A DNA stretch of 18,071 bases. Source: Conidiobolus incongruus B7586 (lineage: Eukaryota > Entomophthoromycota > Entomophthoromycetes > Entomophthorales > Conidiobolaceae). The notes under the pieces are model-generated. The model ran no database searches, was not told the origin of the DNA, and saw only the letters and a program-made list of their open reading frames with translations. Location: the NCBI GenBank assembly GCA_000697335.1, contig JNEM01006063.1:1-18071 (forward strand), given 5' to 3'. Below, piece by piece: positions 1-9,954 of the stretch (position 1 is its first letter; each line of letters opens with the position of its first letter). The position numbers and the translations under genes are program-made.

Positions 1-3000
1 AAAAGTTATTATATATATAATTTAAAACTATTTATTTTCTTATTTGTTTTGTATATATTTTTTTATTTGAAACTAATAATATGTTTGAAAAATCAGAAAT
101 TAAAAAATTTCCCATTTCTTTGATTCTATGGTAATATGATACATATTTAAAATTAATTAATAATAATAATTTATGAAATAATTTGATAATTATTATGAAT
201 TTAATAATCTATAAACATGATTTTTTTAAAGTTTAGATGAAATTATAATGTTAAAAACACTCTATGCTTGAATAACAATTATATCTCATTATAGTCACTA
301 GCACCTAATTTTAAAGAATTTATATAAAGTGTAAATTGTTGATTCAACTAATTATTCTAAATAATCTTATAGAAGTTAACATTAAAGTCAAAATTTATAA
401 TTTGATCTAAACTAATTTCAGAGTTAATTTGTTTTAATGATGCTTTAAGTATTTTCATGTTTTTCGTGCTTTAGGATTAATACATCATAATCAACGATAA
501 TTATGGATACAATTGGAATAGTTTGGTTATAATATTGAAATGAATCAACTATTGCCAAGAATTGCATTTACTTATGGTCATTTGGTTGTTTTTTTTTAAT
601 CTTAAAGCATCCAAATTGAGTAAATTGTATTGTTTTGACTCTAATTCTCACTGGTAATAAAAAAATTACTACTTCTATCATTACAAATCAAGTTATATGA
701 AAAATTAATTAAAAATTTAATTTGATTAATATTTTGGTGAATATAATATCATAATTTTTGTTTTTTAGAATGCAATATTTTCAGGATGAATATATTGTTT
801 ATTCATTGATTTACCAGTTTAAATATCAGTCACAGTAATTTTTTGAAGTTCATATTTGTTTATTATGAATTATAATCACAATGTTATTCAATGGGAATGA
901 AGATTGATTATAGGAAATCGTTTCATTTTTTATTTAATCCTTATAAATATTATGAATAAATTAAATAATTGTCCTATATGAACAACTTGCAAGCATTTAA
1001 ATGTGAATTTTTAATGAATGATTATGTTTTAATATAATTACGTTACAGAGAATTAACAAGGTATAAAAAAGTATGAAAGGTAGAGAACATCAAATATAAC
1101 ATATACCTACGATTTATATGTTAATAATTGAAAGTATGATCATGTCAATATGATTGGGATCCATATTGGGTAACAAATATTATGCAAATTGGTTTAAGAA
1201 AATATATGAACTAGTTTTTTTAAAAATAAAACGAAAAAAGTTAAGTTAAGAATACATATTTAGTATAAATTTTTAATTATGAAAAATGAACTTCTTAAAA
1301 AAGTTAAATGTTTTTTATTAATAAATTTTTTGATTTAATATTCAGAATTGGGGTGAAAAACTATAAAAAATAAATTAACTCAAGTTTCCATCATTTGTTT
1401 TTTAATAGTTCAAAATTTTTCTGTTTGTTGAATTTGATTGAAATGGCAATATTCTCAAGTATTTCAGTCTCATTGGGATATGTGTAAATACTTTATTGAT
1501 TGACTCTTCTTATCTGTTGATTCTTCCCAATTTATTTCCACCTAAACTTTTTATCGACTTCACGTGGCAGCGCCCCTTTAATTTATTGAAATCACCAAGC
1601 CAAACAGATGGTAAGCCATGTGGGATTGGACCAATGTCAATATATCGTTTCTTTTGAAATTTCTCAAGAATAGTAATATATATACCAGTCGAAAATTTTA
1701 TCTTATATCTGAAAATTTTCAACAATTTTAAATGTTATTTTATCGTTAAGTTCACTGATATCTATTATTCTGTTAATAATTATTGTTTGATCATATGATG
1801 GTTTGTTTTTAAGTTGGTAAATTCCTTATCTGATATCATTATATTTAACACATTTGTTAATACGCTAAAAGAGCTAAATTTAAAGTATCATTAAAAAATT
1901 GTAATTAACATCATTAACACTTAAAAAATTAAAAATTTAATATATAGAAGAATTAGTAATTAATTGATTTTTGGGTACTGTCTGTACTTCAAATTAATAT
2001 TATAGGGATAAAAGAATAAAGTTTTCTCAAGAGTTTTAAGTACTAGATTAATATTAACTGAAAAATTTTATCCAATCTATTACCTTAAAGCTGTAATCAA
2101 AAGTGTATAAGGAATTTCCGAAACCATGTTATTTGACTTGAGAATTAAAAAATCATAACAAACATTGTATCACTGGCATCTGGTAATAGTCCCAAGCACT
2201 GTTTTTTTGTCAAAGATTTAGCTGTATTTAATATGTAAAGTATTATTGATAGCAAATAGAATTCGTATTACATTCTTAAAGTCCCATTAGCATATATCAT
2301 AGTATACAGATTAAATCATCTCATTTCCAGTTAAAGCTGATTAAAGAAAATCAAAATATATATTATAGTTGGATTATAGTTAGAGGCATCTTAATATAAA
2401 AAGATAAACTGAATCAGGTTAAATATAATTGAGAACTATGCTAGTGGATTAAGATAATGTAATTAAAACAAATTGAATAGATGAGTAAAATCTCATTTTA
2501 TTAACATAGTTCTAATTCACAAAGAAATTAAATTTTAAGATTGTGAAGAATTAATTATAAAATTTTCAATTGAATATAAATACTTATTATTTTCATAATT
2601 TAACACATACAAATTTATATATCATGAAGTAATTTTTTAAAAATATATTGAATAATAAAATTCCTAATAAATTATTCTCTTATTATTTAGATTTTAATTG
2701 TACATAAACCTCGTATGATAATGATTTAAATATATGTATATTGAAATTACATTAGCTAAAAATATAATATATTTTTGTTATAATCATTTGTAGTTTTTAA
2801 TTGAACCGGTTTTCTAGTGTTACGATAATCAAAATACAGTTTGATGTAGTAAAAAATCGATTTTTTAAAATTTATTATTATAATTATAAAACTTCTAATT
2901 ATTAAAAACAGAAACTTTGAAATAGCACAAGTGCTGGCAGCTAGTTTATAAAGTTGGTATTGAACAAAGTGACAAGTTACTACACATAAACTCATTGAAA

Positions 3001-3780
3001 TAACGTAAGAATGGTGAATCTTGAGCGGATAAACTTAATTCCACCTCATAAAATTGACAAAATGAATTGTACACTATAATCTTAAATACTAAATTTGAGG
3101 TAATCCTAAATACCGAACACATTTCTATCTTTTAACATCTAGCCAATCAAGTACTGTAGCAATGTTGCGTTATATCAAAATGCAACTATACAAATTCCAA
3201 AAATTTCCCAAAAAGGGAGGATTCCATTACTAATTTTAGAAATTTCAACGAATAATGGGATATTTTTATTCAAATTGATTTATCAATAATTTGATGAATT
3301 TCTCCTTCAAGAAATTAATATCTAAAATATTGAGATAATAATATAATAAATTAAGGTTTATTTTACTATGGTATTTGATATTGTGATAGTGAAAAACAAT
3401 GATGTATAGGCAATAGTCACGATCATATACTGCAATGATTGTCGTAAACTATATGATCTGAATGTGGTGTTGGTCAAATATCAAATTATATCAATAAGTT
3501 GCAATCAAGTCACCAATAGTAGGTAACTATATTTTAAATGGATCATAGCACAAGATTGTATATTTGCTACTGCCCACTAATTCCTAGTTATTCCGAAATT
3601 TATCAATCAATTATTAGTGTATCTCAGGTGTCTAAAAGATGAGTTGTTTTTCGTAACATTAGAATGATAATTAATATTTTGATTAAAAAATATTTGAAAA
3701 ACTATCAATTTTAAGTGTTCTAAAAGCAATAATTAGTATTTTGACATATACTGTATGATTGTCTTATATGTCAAAGTAAG
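1..3780. other. A/T-rich intergenic desert, no supported gene
   Basis: This stretch is almost entirely A/T-rich with dense stops in all frames. The only open frames here (1510-1725 and 2756-2995, both minus) are short, lack recognisable domains and have hydrophobic or low-complexity residue use. A slightly richer island lies near 1500-1660. I see no tRNA box pattern, no paired C/D boxes with a convincing guide, and no transposon ends. Confidence 0.6.
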
Positions 3781-3972
3781 AAAATAGTTTGATTTATGTA
3801 TAGGCGTTAACCAACATCTAAGGTATGACCAAAAATCCCCCAATTTTATTTCCCCCTACTTTGTGCGAATAAAAGCCATATTTATCGATAACAATTCACA
3901 AGATGTGGTCTCAAATACCACACACACCCAATTTTGACAAATCAAACTCCTAGGTGAGTTCAGTTTGAATAT

Positions 3973-3980
3973 TGTGGGAA
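3973..3980 (+). promoter_or_regulatory. Candidate CSL binding site 1
   Basis: TGTGGGAA matches the CSL consensus YGTGRGAA exactly, about 410 bp before the start codon of a CSL-family gene. Binding of fungal CSL proteins to GTGGGAA-type sites is established for the family; use of this particular copy is inferred. Confidence 0.5.
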
Positions 3981-4035
3981 TTGGTGAAATCATGGAAATC
4001 CAATGGTGTGTAAATGTACTCGTATTTGAGTGCAG

Positions 4036-4044
4036 AGTGGGAAC
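4036..4044 (+). promoter_or_regulatory. Candidate CSL binding site 2
   Basis: AGTGGGAAC contains the GTGGGAA core in the same orientation as site 1, with the cores 63 bp apart. Degenerate copies follow at 4093-4099 (CTGGGAA, plus) and 4114-4120 (ATGGGAA on the minus strand), flanking the TATA element. Confidence 0.45.
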
Positions 4045-4100
4045 TTGTTGAACTGATGGCGTAATATATCCATCTCATCCAGTTAAATTGTTCTGGGAAA

Positions 4101-4108
4101 TATATAAG
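4101..4108 (+). promoter_or_regulatory. TATA element of the CSL gene
   Basis: TATATAAG stands in a C/T-richer context about 280 bp before the ATG and is followed by a pyrimidine-rich, ATG-free leader. TATA-like strings are common in A/T-rich DNA, so the assignment rests on position and context. Confidence 0.4.
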
Positions 4109-4384
4109 CTCACTTCCCATCCTAACTCGACCTCCATTTTTTCCCCTTCGTCTGAGAAAATCGATTTAGGCTCATCCATTCTTAATACCCTCTAAGGTCA
4201 TATTGATCTGCTTCTTCTCTTAATAAGCCCCCTTTTCTCACTTGATTGTTTCAGCAGAACCTTGCTCGTTATTGTCCGAGCCTAATTTTCCTTGTCTCAG
4301 CAGCCGATTCTTTACCAGTTTTCACTGTTGCGCTAGTTTTTCACAGATATACTTCTTTTATTCATCTGATCTTATAGTTTTATT

Positions 4385-6382
4385 ATGTCATACTCCATGA
4401 ACAGCAGTAATTTTGATCCAAATCACTCTTCTGCTCCTAACACCACCTCCAACGCTGGTTACTCTTCTATTTCAGCTTCCCACCCAGAGTATGCTGATCA
4501 ACTTACATTCACTACTCCTTTTAATATGAAGCATGAGGCACCCCAGTCATTATCTCAAGGTCATCACCTTCAGCCTCTTAAGATTCAACGTCAAGATGAC
4601 TCTTTATACTCCCAGCATCAACCCTATCCCCCTGCTCTTTCATCGCCCATCTTCCAAGAAATGGATCGCTCCCAAATGCACGCTTTCCCTTTCGATGCCT
4701 CTCAACTTTACAATCCCACTGTTGCTGCTATGATGCAACCCAAATATGATCCTTGGGCTTCTCGCTCTCGTAGCCATAATAATACCCTTCATACTCCAGA
4801 TTCCAGCAGCCATTTATATTCTTATTCAGCTGTTCACTCTCGTGACCCAAGCGCTCCTTCCACTCCGCGTGTTACTTCACCCCGAACTCTTCCTACTACA
4901 CATGACGATATGGATAGCGCTCTTAAACCTTATTTGGCCAAAGAAGTCGTTATGCGCGCTCAACCCAACTTATTGAATCAAGTAACTCAATACGGAACTC
5001 CCGAATATTTATTATTTAGATCTCACTTAACCACCCAGCACCCAAGTGTCTTTGTGTTTACCGCTAAAGTAGCTCAAAAATCTTATGGTTCTGAAAAGCG
5101 TTTCATTTGTCCTCCACCTTCCCTTTTACTTGTTAATTTAGATTCTTGGATTACTCCTCCTAATACACAATACCCTTCAGTTCCTATGGCTGTTTTTAAA
5201 GTTGACAACAGTGCTTCTGCCTTGCTTCCCTATGGATCATTCCAAGAAGGACACGTTGAATGGCATCCTGCCCCCGCCTCTTCTAAAGATCCCAACTCTA
5301 GCGAATTATGTACTTCTCGCACAGTTGGAAGATTTGTTGCTCGTCAACTCCATGTTGCTGATACTACACATAAACTCAAGAGTGTTTCATTAACAGTCGA
5401 GCTAACTAGTCCTCACGGAGTTGCTTGTGGTAGGTATGCTTCCGCTCCTATCAAAGTTATTTCTAAACCCAGTCGTAAGAAGATGATTTCTAAAAATGTT
5501 GAAGGATGTATTATTCATGGTGGTCTTGTTGCTTTATTCAACAGAGTCAGATCCCAGACTGTGTCTACCAAATATCTTGGCCAAGATCCTGCCACCTCTA
5601 CTCTTCTCACCAGAACCACACATTGGGATCCTTTTGTTATTTACTTAGTCAACCCCACTGAACATGTTTCTAACTCTGACTCCCGCCGTAATGCTGATCC
5701 TACCAAATCACCCATTTTGATTCACTTCGGGCAAAAAGTTGTGTTACAATGTGTTCATACTGGTCTCGTCAGTCCTATCATGACTTTGAGAAGAGTTGAA
5801 AACAGTAGTTTAGTACCAGCATCCAATTCTATGAATGGAGGCGATGCCAATGCTATCGGTGACCCTGTTTGCCAACTCCATAAAGTTGCTTTTGAATTAG
5901 AGCCCAATCAACAACCCTCTGGATTTTTAGCATGCTTAGGTGAATCTATTGGTGTTAGAATGTCTGGACCATTTATGGGCACTGAAGAGCTCGGATTAGA
6001 ACCACCTTCATTGAATAACCAACAGGATTCTGCTGCTCCCAATGGACAAAAGCAAATGTTCCAAGATGTTACTGATGCCTCTGTTTGGACAATTGTAAGT
6101 GTCAATTATACTAAACAACAGCTTAATACATCTCCTTATACTTCCTCCGGAGTTCATCCTCATCCTCAACATCCTGTTGAACAAGGTATGGATTCTCACG
6201 CTCATGAAAAATTATATAATTCTCCTAAACCCTCATCCGTCACTCCTACCCATCACGAACTCAATCCTATCAGCGAACCTTACTCTTCTCTTCCATATAA
6301 CGCCCCTCCCTCATCACATCACCAATATCATCAACATCACCAAACACAATCTTCTCATCATCAGCACCATCACCCATGGTAA
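4385..6382 (+). CDS. CSL (CBF1/RBPJ/Su(H)/LAG-1) family transcription factor lacking RHR-C
   Basis: This is a 665-residue sequence-specific DNA-binding protein expected to act in the nucleus on GTGGGAA-type sites. Residues 1-200 are Ser/Pro/His-rich and probably disordered. The LAG1-type Rel-homology N-terminal domain spans roughly 205-362 and contains the hallmark AKVAQKSYGSEKRFICPPP at 227-245. The beta-trefoil domain spans about 363-575: KPSRKK at 361-366, ALFNRVRSQTVSTKYL at 383-398, and the late strands around GQKVVLQC (449-456), CQLHKVAFEL (496-505) and DASVWTIVS (564-572). In animal CSL proteins an RHR-C (TIG) domain of about 100 residues follows WTIIS; here the chain runs into a Pro/Ser/His tail with ten His in its last 23 residues. 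No coding sequence for RHR-C is visible downstream. The gene appears intronless, and the first in-frame ATG after an upstream TGA is used. Fungal CSL proteins have no Notch partner and in fission yeast (Cbf11, Cbf12) influence adhesion and cell-cycle programmes; the role here is unknown. Confidence 0.93.
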   Translation: MSYSMNSSNFDPNHSSAPNTTSNAGYSSISASHPEYADQLTFTTPFNMKHEAPQSLSQGHHLQPLKIQRQDDSLYSQHQPYPPALSSPIFQEMDRSQMHAFPFDASQLYNPTVAAMMQPKYDPWASRSRSHNNTLHTPDSSSHLYSYSAVHSRDPSAPSTPRVTSPRTLPTTHDDMDSALKPYLAKEVVMRAQPNLLNQVTQYGTPEYLLFRSHLTTQHPSVFVFTAKVAQKSYGSEKRFICPPPSLLLVNLDSWITPPNTQYPSVPMAVFKVDNSASALLPYGSFQEGHVEWHPAPASSKDPNSSELCTSRTVGRFVARQLHVADTTHKLKSVSLTVELTSPHGVACGRYASAPIKVISKPSRKKMISKNVEGCIIHGGLVALFNRVRSQTVSTKYLGQDPATSTLLTRTTHWDPFVIYLVNPTEHVSNSDSRRNADPTKSPILIHFGQKVVLQCVHTGLVSPIMTLRRVENSSLVPASNSMNGGDANAIGDPVCQLHKVAFELEPNQQPSGFLACLGESIGVRMSGPFMGTEELGLEPPSLNNQQDSAAPNGQKQMFQDVTDASVWTIVSVNYTKQQLNTSPYTSSGVHPHPQHPVEQGMDSHAHEKLYNSPKPSSVTPTHHELNPISEPYSSLPYNAPPSSHHQYHQHHQTQSSHHQHHHPW

Positions 6383-6503
6383 ATATAATTAATATTAGAG
6401 ATTGATATAAAATATTTATTTTTTTACTCACAAAATCATTGATATTGTCAATATTTTGTAGTGTAATATTATTCATAATATAATAATATACTGTATTTAA
6501 ATT

Positions 6504-6509
6504 AATAAA
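6504..6509 (+). terminator. Possible poly(A) signal of the CSL gene
   Basis: AATAAA lies about 120 nt after the stop codon in A/T-rich 3' flank. Such hexamers are frequent in this composition, so support comes only from spacing. Confidence 0.3.
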
Positions 6510-9500
6510 CCGAATAATTGCATAATTAATTAAAATCTATTTATTTTATGATATCAAATATGCATTAATATCAACTATAATATAATACGAATAATTAAAC
6601 CTAAACCCTTCAAGTTAATTGTTTGCAATTTAATTAAGGATAAATTTTTTATTTAGCAAATGAATAATATAAATTCCAGAATTTTTTAAATCAAGAATTC
6701 AAGATTTTTCTGATTCAAAAACAACTATTACTTTCGGTAATTGTAAAATAAATTAACCAATTTGGTTAAAATTTTTTTAAAAAATCGTAAATTGTTGGGG
6801 TTATCCACCAATATTTAATATTTCTATTTTTAAGTAACTTATTACTTCGCTATTTGAATTAAATTAGGATACTATTATTTTGTTTTTATTTTCAAATCAA
6901 TTATTATCATTTAATTTTATTAAATAAATTGAATTTATAAAATTATTTAAGTTTTTTTGTTTAATTTTTAGCATTTTTATAAAGAAAATTTTTAATATCA
7001 AAAGAGAAAAATCTATAAAAGGAAATCCACTAATTCTATGAGTATAAAAATTTCCAAATATATTGGTTTTGATATTTTACTTATAAATAAAAGTTATAAA
7101 ATAATTATTGAGAAATTTATTAAATGTATTTATATTGATTAAGACAATGATGCGACTTTATATTAGATATTCGTATTAATTTAATCGTTGGTAATCAATA
7201 AAATTCACATATTCTCGATAATAATAGCATCATTATAGACTGTTATTATATGTGAAATATTATGGGTTATTATGCTATTTTTCGGCATAAATTTTATATC
7301 ACATATCAATATATATTCTCACTTTTGTAGATCTTTAAACCAGCATATATATCTCAAATCAAAAATTTACTATTACTTTATTAAATTATGTATATTATAT
7401 TTAATACTGTTTAATAAATTAAATTAGTAATATAATGCTCATTTATTGGGGATAAAATATTGTTCATAACTTTAAGTTACAATATTATCAAATACAGGTT
7501 CATCAAAAAGAATTTTAACAATAACACCAAAAATTTTATAAGAGAAATATTATCGCTATTAATGTCATACACATTGGTTTCAGTGATAAAATAGGGAAAA
7601 ATACAGAATTGAATGAGAAGTGTAATTTTCACAATGGAGCTTTCCATATTGGGTCCATAAACTTGAGTTTCTCCGTTGTTGGTTCCCTATATTTTTCATG
7701 ATATTTTATGCAACTGGATATATATTTGAAAAATTATTGCATTTTTTATACAGGATTGATTAATGAAAATTTTATTAAAATGAACCGTAGGTATGTAAAA
7801 GTAATATTAAAAATTAGCTCACTATTGTAAATAAGTTATTTATAGTTATGATATGCTACCACTTATACATTAATAATATGTATCATGCAATTTCTCTTTA
7901 CTCATCATACTATTTTATTATTAAATTTTGTATTTACTTAATTCACTCGTATGTTTATTTAGATGATCAACCACGTGAATCCAACTGCACTAGGCTAGCA
8001 ATTAACTAGATACATATTTTTCTCTTTAAATCCGATCAATTTTTGTAATGTTCATTGTTTTCTCCTGATAATATAAAAATTGTTACCTTAAATTCAACCG
8101 TAATTTGAAAAAAATTCAAATTGGCGAAATATACAACTTTGTACTCATCATATCAAGTTATACCAATTCAAGTAAACAATTTAATCTATAGAAATATAGA
8201 ATTTTACAATTTTGAATACAGATAGAAAATCAATTAGAATAAACCTTGTTATATTTAGCACTTATATTATGAAATATTGATATCAAAACATCCGATACAA
8301 TTGAACAATTGGATAATAATAGAAGATGGGACTTTACGATTTTCATAATGGATACTATTTTTTGCGGTGGATATTTTCGCGCAATATATCTTTAAAACTT
8401 TTCAAGTGGATAAAAATCGGTGGATTGAATCCAATTCCCCTATTGTATGCAATTCACGTGATCTCACGTGGATTTTTCCACTGAATATTTATTTATCAGG
8501 AATTTTCGATGAAATTATATCAAAATTTTTGAAATAAAGGAAACAATATAAAGAATACAATAAAATTATTTCATTTAATTTTTTATCTATTATTAAATAA
8601 ATAATTCGGTAAATTCTTTTAAATCTGATACCTAATATAATATCCTCAAATTCTATTCAAAATTAGAGTTATTGTTGGTACACATAATATATCTTATACT
8701 GAATTGATAACAAATAAACAACTTCCTTCATTCAATTACTGTATTAGTCAAAATAAGAAAAATATTATGAAGTTTCCGTTACTTTATTCTATCAAATGAT
8801 TCTTTATAATACTGGAATAATGTAAGTTTGCCTCTTCACATGATATATATTACATCCACTTGATGATTAGATTTCTCAATAAAATTCATTCAATTATCAT
8901 ATCAATAATACTCACATAAGGACTAGACTTTTGATAAATAATTATTCTCAAAGTATTAAAAGTTGAAATAGTCACATATTTTTGAAGATCAGGCTTGATT
9001 AAGGAACCATATGACAAATATCACATACAATTTATCGTATCTAGCACAATTTTTCAACTTGTCATAAATTTAAAGTATCGATGTAAAGTTAATTAACACA
9101 ATTAAAATAAATAAGCTGTTAAATTGAGAAAATAAATTAAATAAACAACTGCGCTTCAATTAAGCCAAACTTGATAGTAATTTGTAATATATTTTTATTT
9201 ACCTTTTTTAAATGAAAACATTTGGTTCAGAAACATCAGTTCTGTAATTTAGTAAGTTTTCCATTTATAGGAAAAATATCATATACCCCAGAAATTTTAA
9301 TAAATTGACTAAAAATTTTCAAAAATTTTCTCAAATTAATTTATATTGTATTCGGGGAAATTTGTAATTTACTTATAATAATAAGCTTTTGAACATTGTA
9401 AAAGATTAAAAAACATTTTTTTCAATTGGTTTCGATTTAGCCTTTATTAATTAAAATAATTAATTTGTATTAATTGATTATCATTTTAAATCGTGATTTA

Positions 9501-9854
9501 GATTAACAAATATATCAAAGAATAGTACTTATAACGGAACAAAAGTAGACTATAAAGGATTGACACTTAAATAAACTAATACATTAATCTAACTACTATA
9601 GATACTATGTAATTAACAGATTATTTTATATGGATCATTGTTCATTTTTATTTTCTATTCTTGATATAACATCTAACCATTTTAATAAATTATATCAGAA
9701 TGAAAAACTTTATCTATTTTTAAATACTAAAATATTAAAAATTTATTATAATTAATTATTTTATCATAATATTTTATTGGATATTGCTAATAGTAAGTTG
9801 TATTAATAGAAAATAAAATCGAGTATACAGCTAATGTTCACATTAAATTAAATA
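6510..9854. other. Convergent intergenic A/T desert
   Basis: This lies between the 3' ends of the CSL gene (plus) and the kinase gene (minus), so it should need no protein-gene promoter. It is nearly all A/T with no sustained open frame. Exceptions are richer patches at about 7600-7700, 7960-8000 and 8320-8485. The last carries paired E-boxes, an 11-nt palindrome at 8432-8442 and a GTGGA/TCCAC hairpin at 8468-8481. I recognise no gene, tRNA or mobile element. Confidence 0.55.
8455..8470. promoter_or_regulatory. Tandem CACGTG E-box pair
   Basis: Two perfect CACGTG palindromes (8455-8460 and 8465-8470) stand 10 bp apart, about one helical turn. A third copy lies at 7972-7977. CACGTG is the core recognised by bHLH factors of the Pho4/Cbf1/USF type. 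What they would control here is not evident. Confidence 0.35.
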
Positions 9855-9859
9855 TACAT

Positions 9860-9885
9860 TTTATTATGAATAATATTGATTTATT
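9860..9885 (-). terminator. Possible poly(A) signals of the kinase gene
   Basis: On the minus strand two AATAAA hexamers (complement of 9880-9885 and 9860-9865) lie about 70-95 nt after the stop codon. Spacing fits a poly(A) signal, but the composition makes chance copies likely. Confidence 0.3.
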
Positions 9886-9954
9886 ATAATTAAACATATT
9901 AGATTTTGACAAAATTATCATTGTATAATTATTTAAAGAATTGAAAATTAAATC

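Larger units (their letters stand above)
3781..4384 (+). promoter_or_regulatory. Promoter and 5' leader of the CSL gene
   Basis: Base composition rises sharply here compared with the desert upstream. The region holds C-runs near 3836-3860, an inverted repeat TGTGGT/ACCACA (3904-3909 and 3917-3922), two GTGGGAA motifs, two degenerate TGGGAA copies, and a TATATAAG element. From about 4110 to the start codon the strand is C/T-rich and contains no ATG, so a leader of about 250 nt would be free of upstream ORFs. An in-frame TGA at 4367-4369 fixes 4385 as the first possible start of the protein. Confidence 0.65.

Noticed and set aside
2756-2995. 79-codon minus-strand open frame
   Set aside because: Residue use is that of translated A/T-rich DNA, with no domain, no upstream signal and no conserved pattern.
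3399-3461. Possible C/D box RNA (ATGATGT with CTGA 60 nt later)
   Set aside because: The C box is imperfect, there is no terminal stem or C'/D' pair, and the guide has no rRNA match I recognise.
6099-6392. 97-codon frame overlapping the CSL C-terminus, checked as a possible frameshifted RHR-C
   Set aside because: It is Leu/Ile/Asn-rich, shows no CSL similarity, and is a shadow of the Pro/Ser/His codons of the real frame.
6379-6404. GTAAAT at the CSL stop codon as a splice donor to an RHR-C exon
   Set aside because: The nearest acceptor gives an intron of about 20 nt, and no downstream frame looks coding.
8425-8450. tRNA B-box-like GGATTGAATCC
   Set aside because: It is a palindrome without a matching A box, acceptor stem or anticodon arm at proper spacing.
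8860-8866. C-box-like TTGATGA
   Set aside because: No D box occurs within a snoRNA-sized distance.
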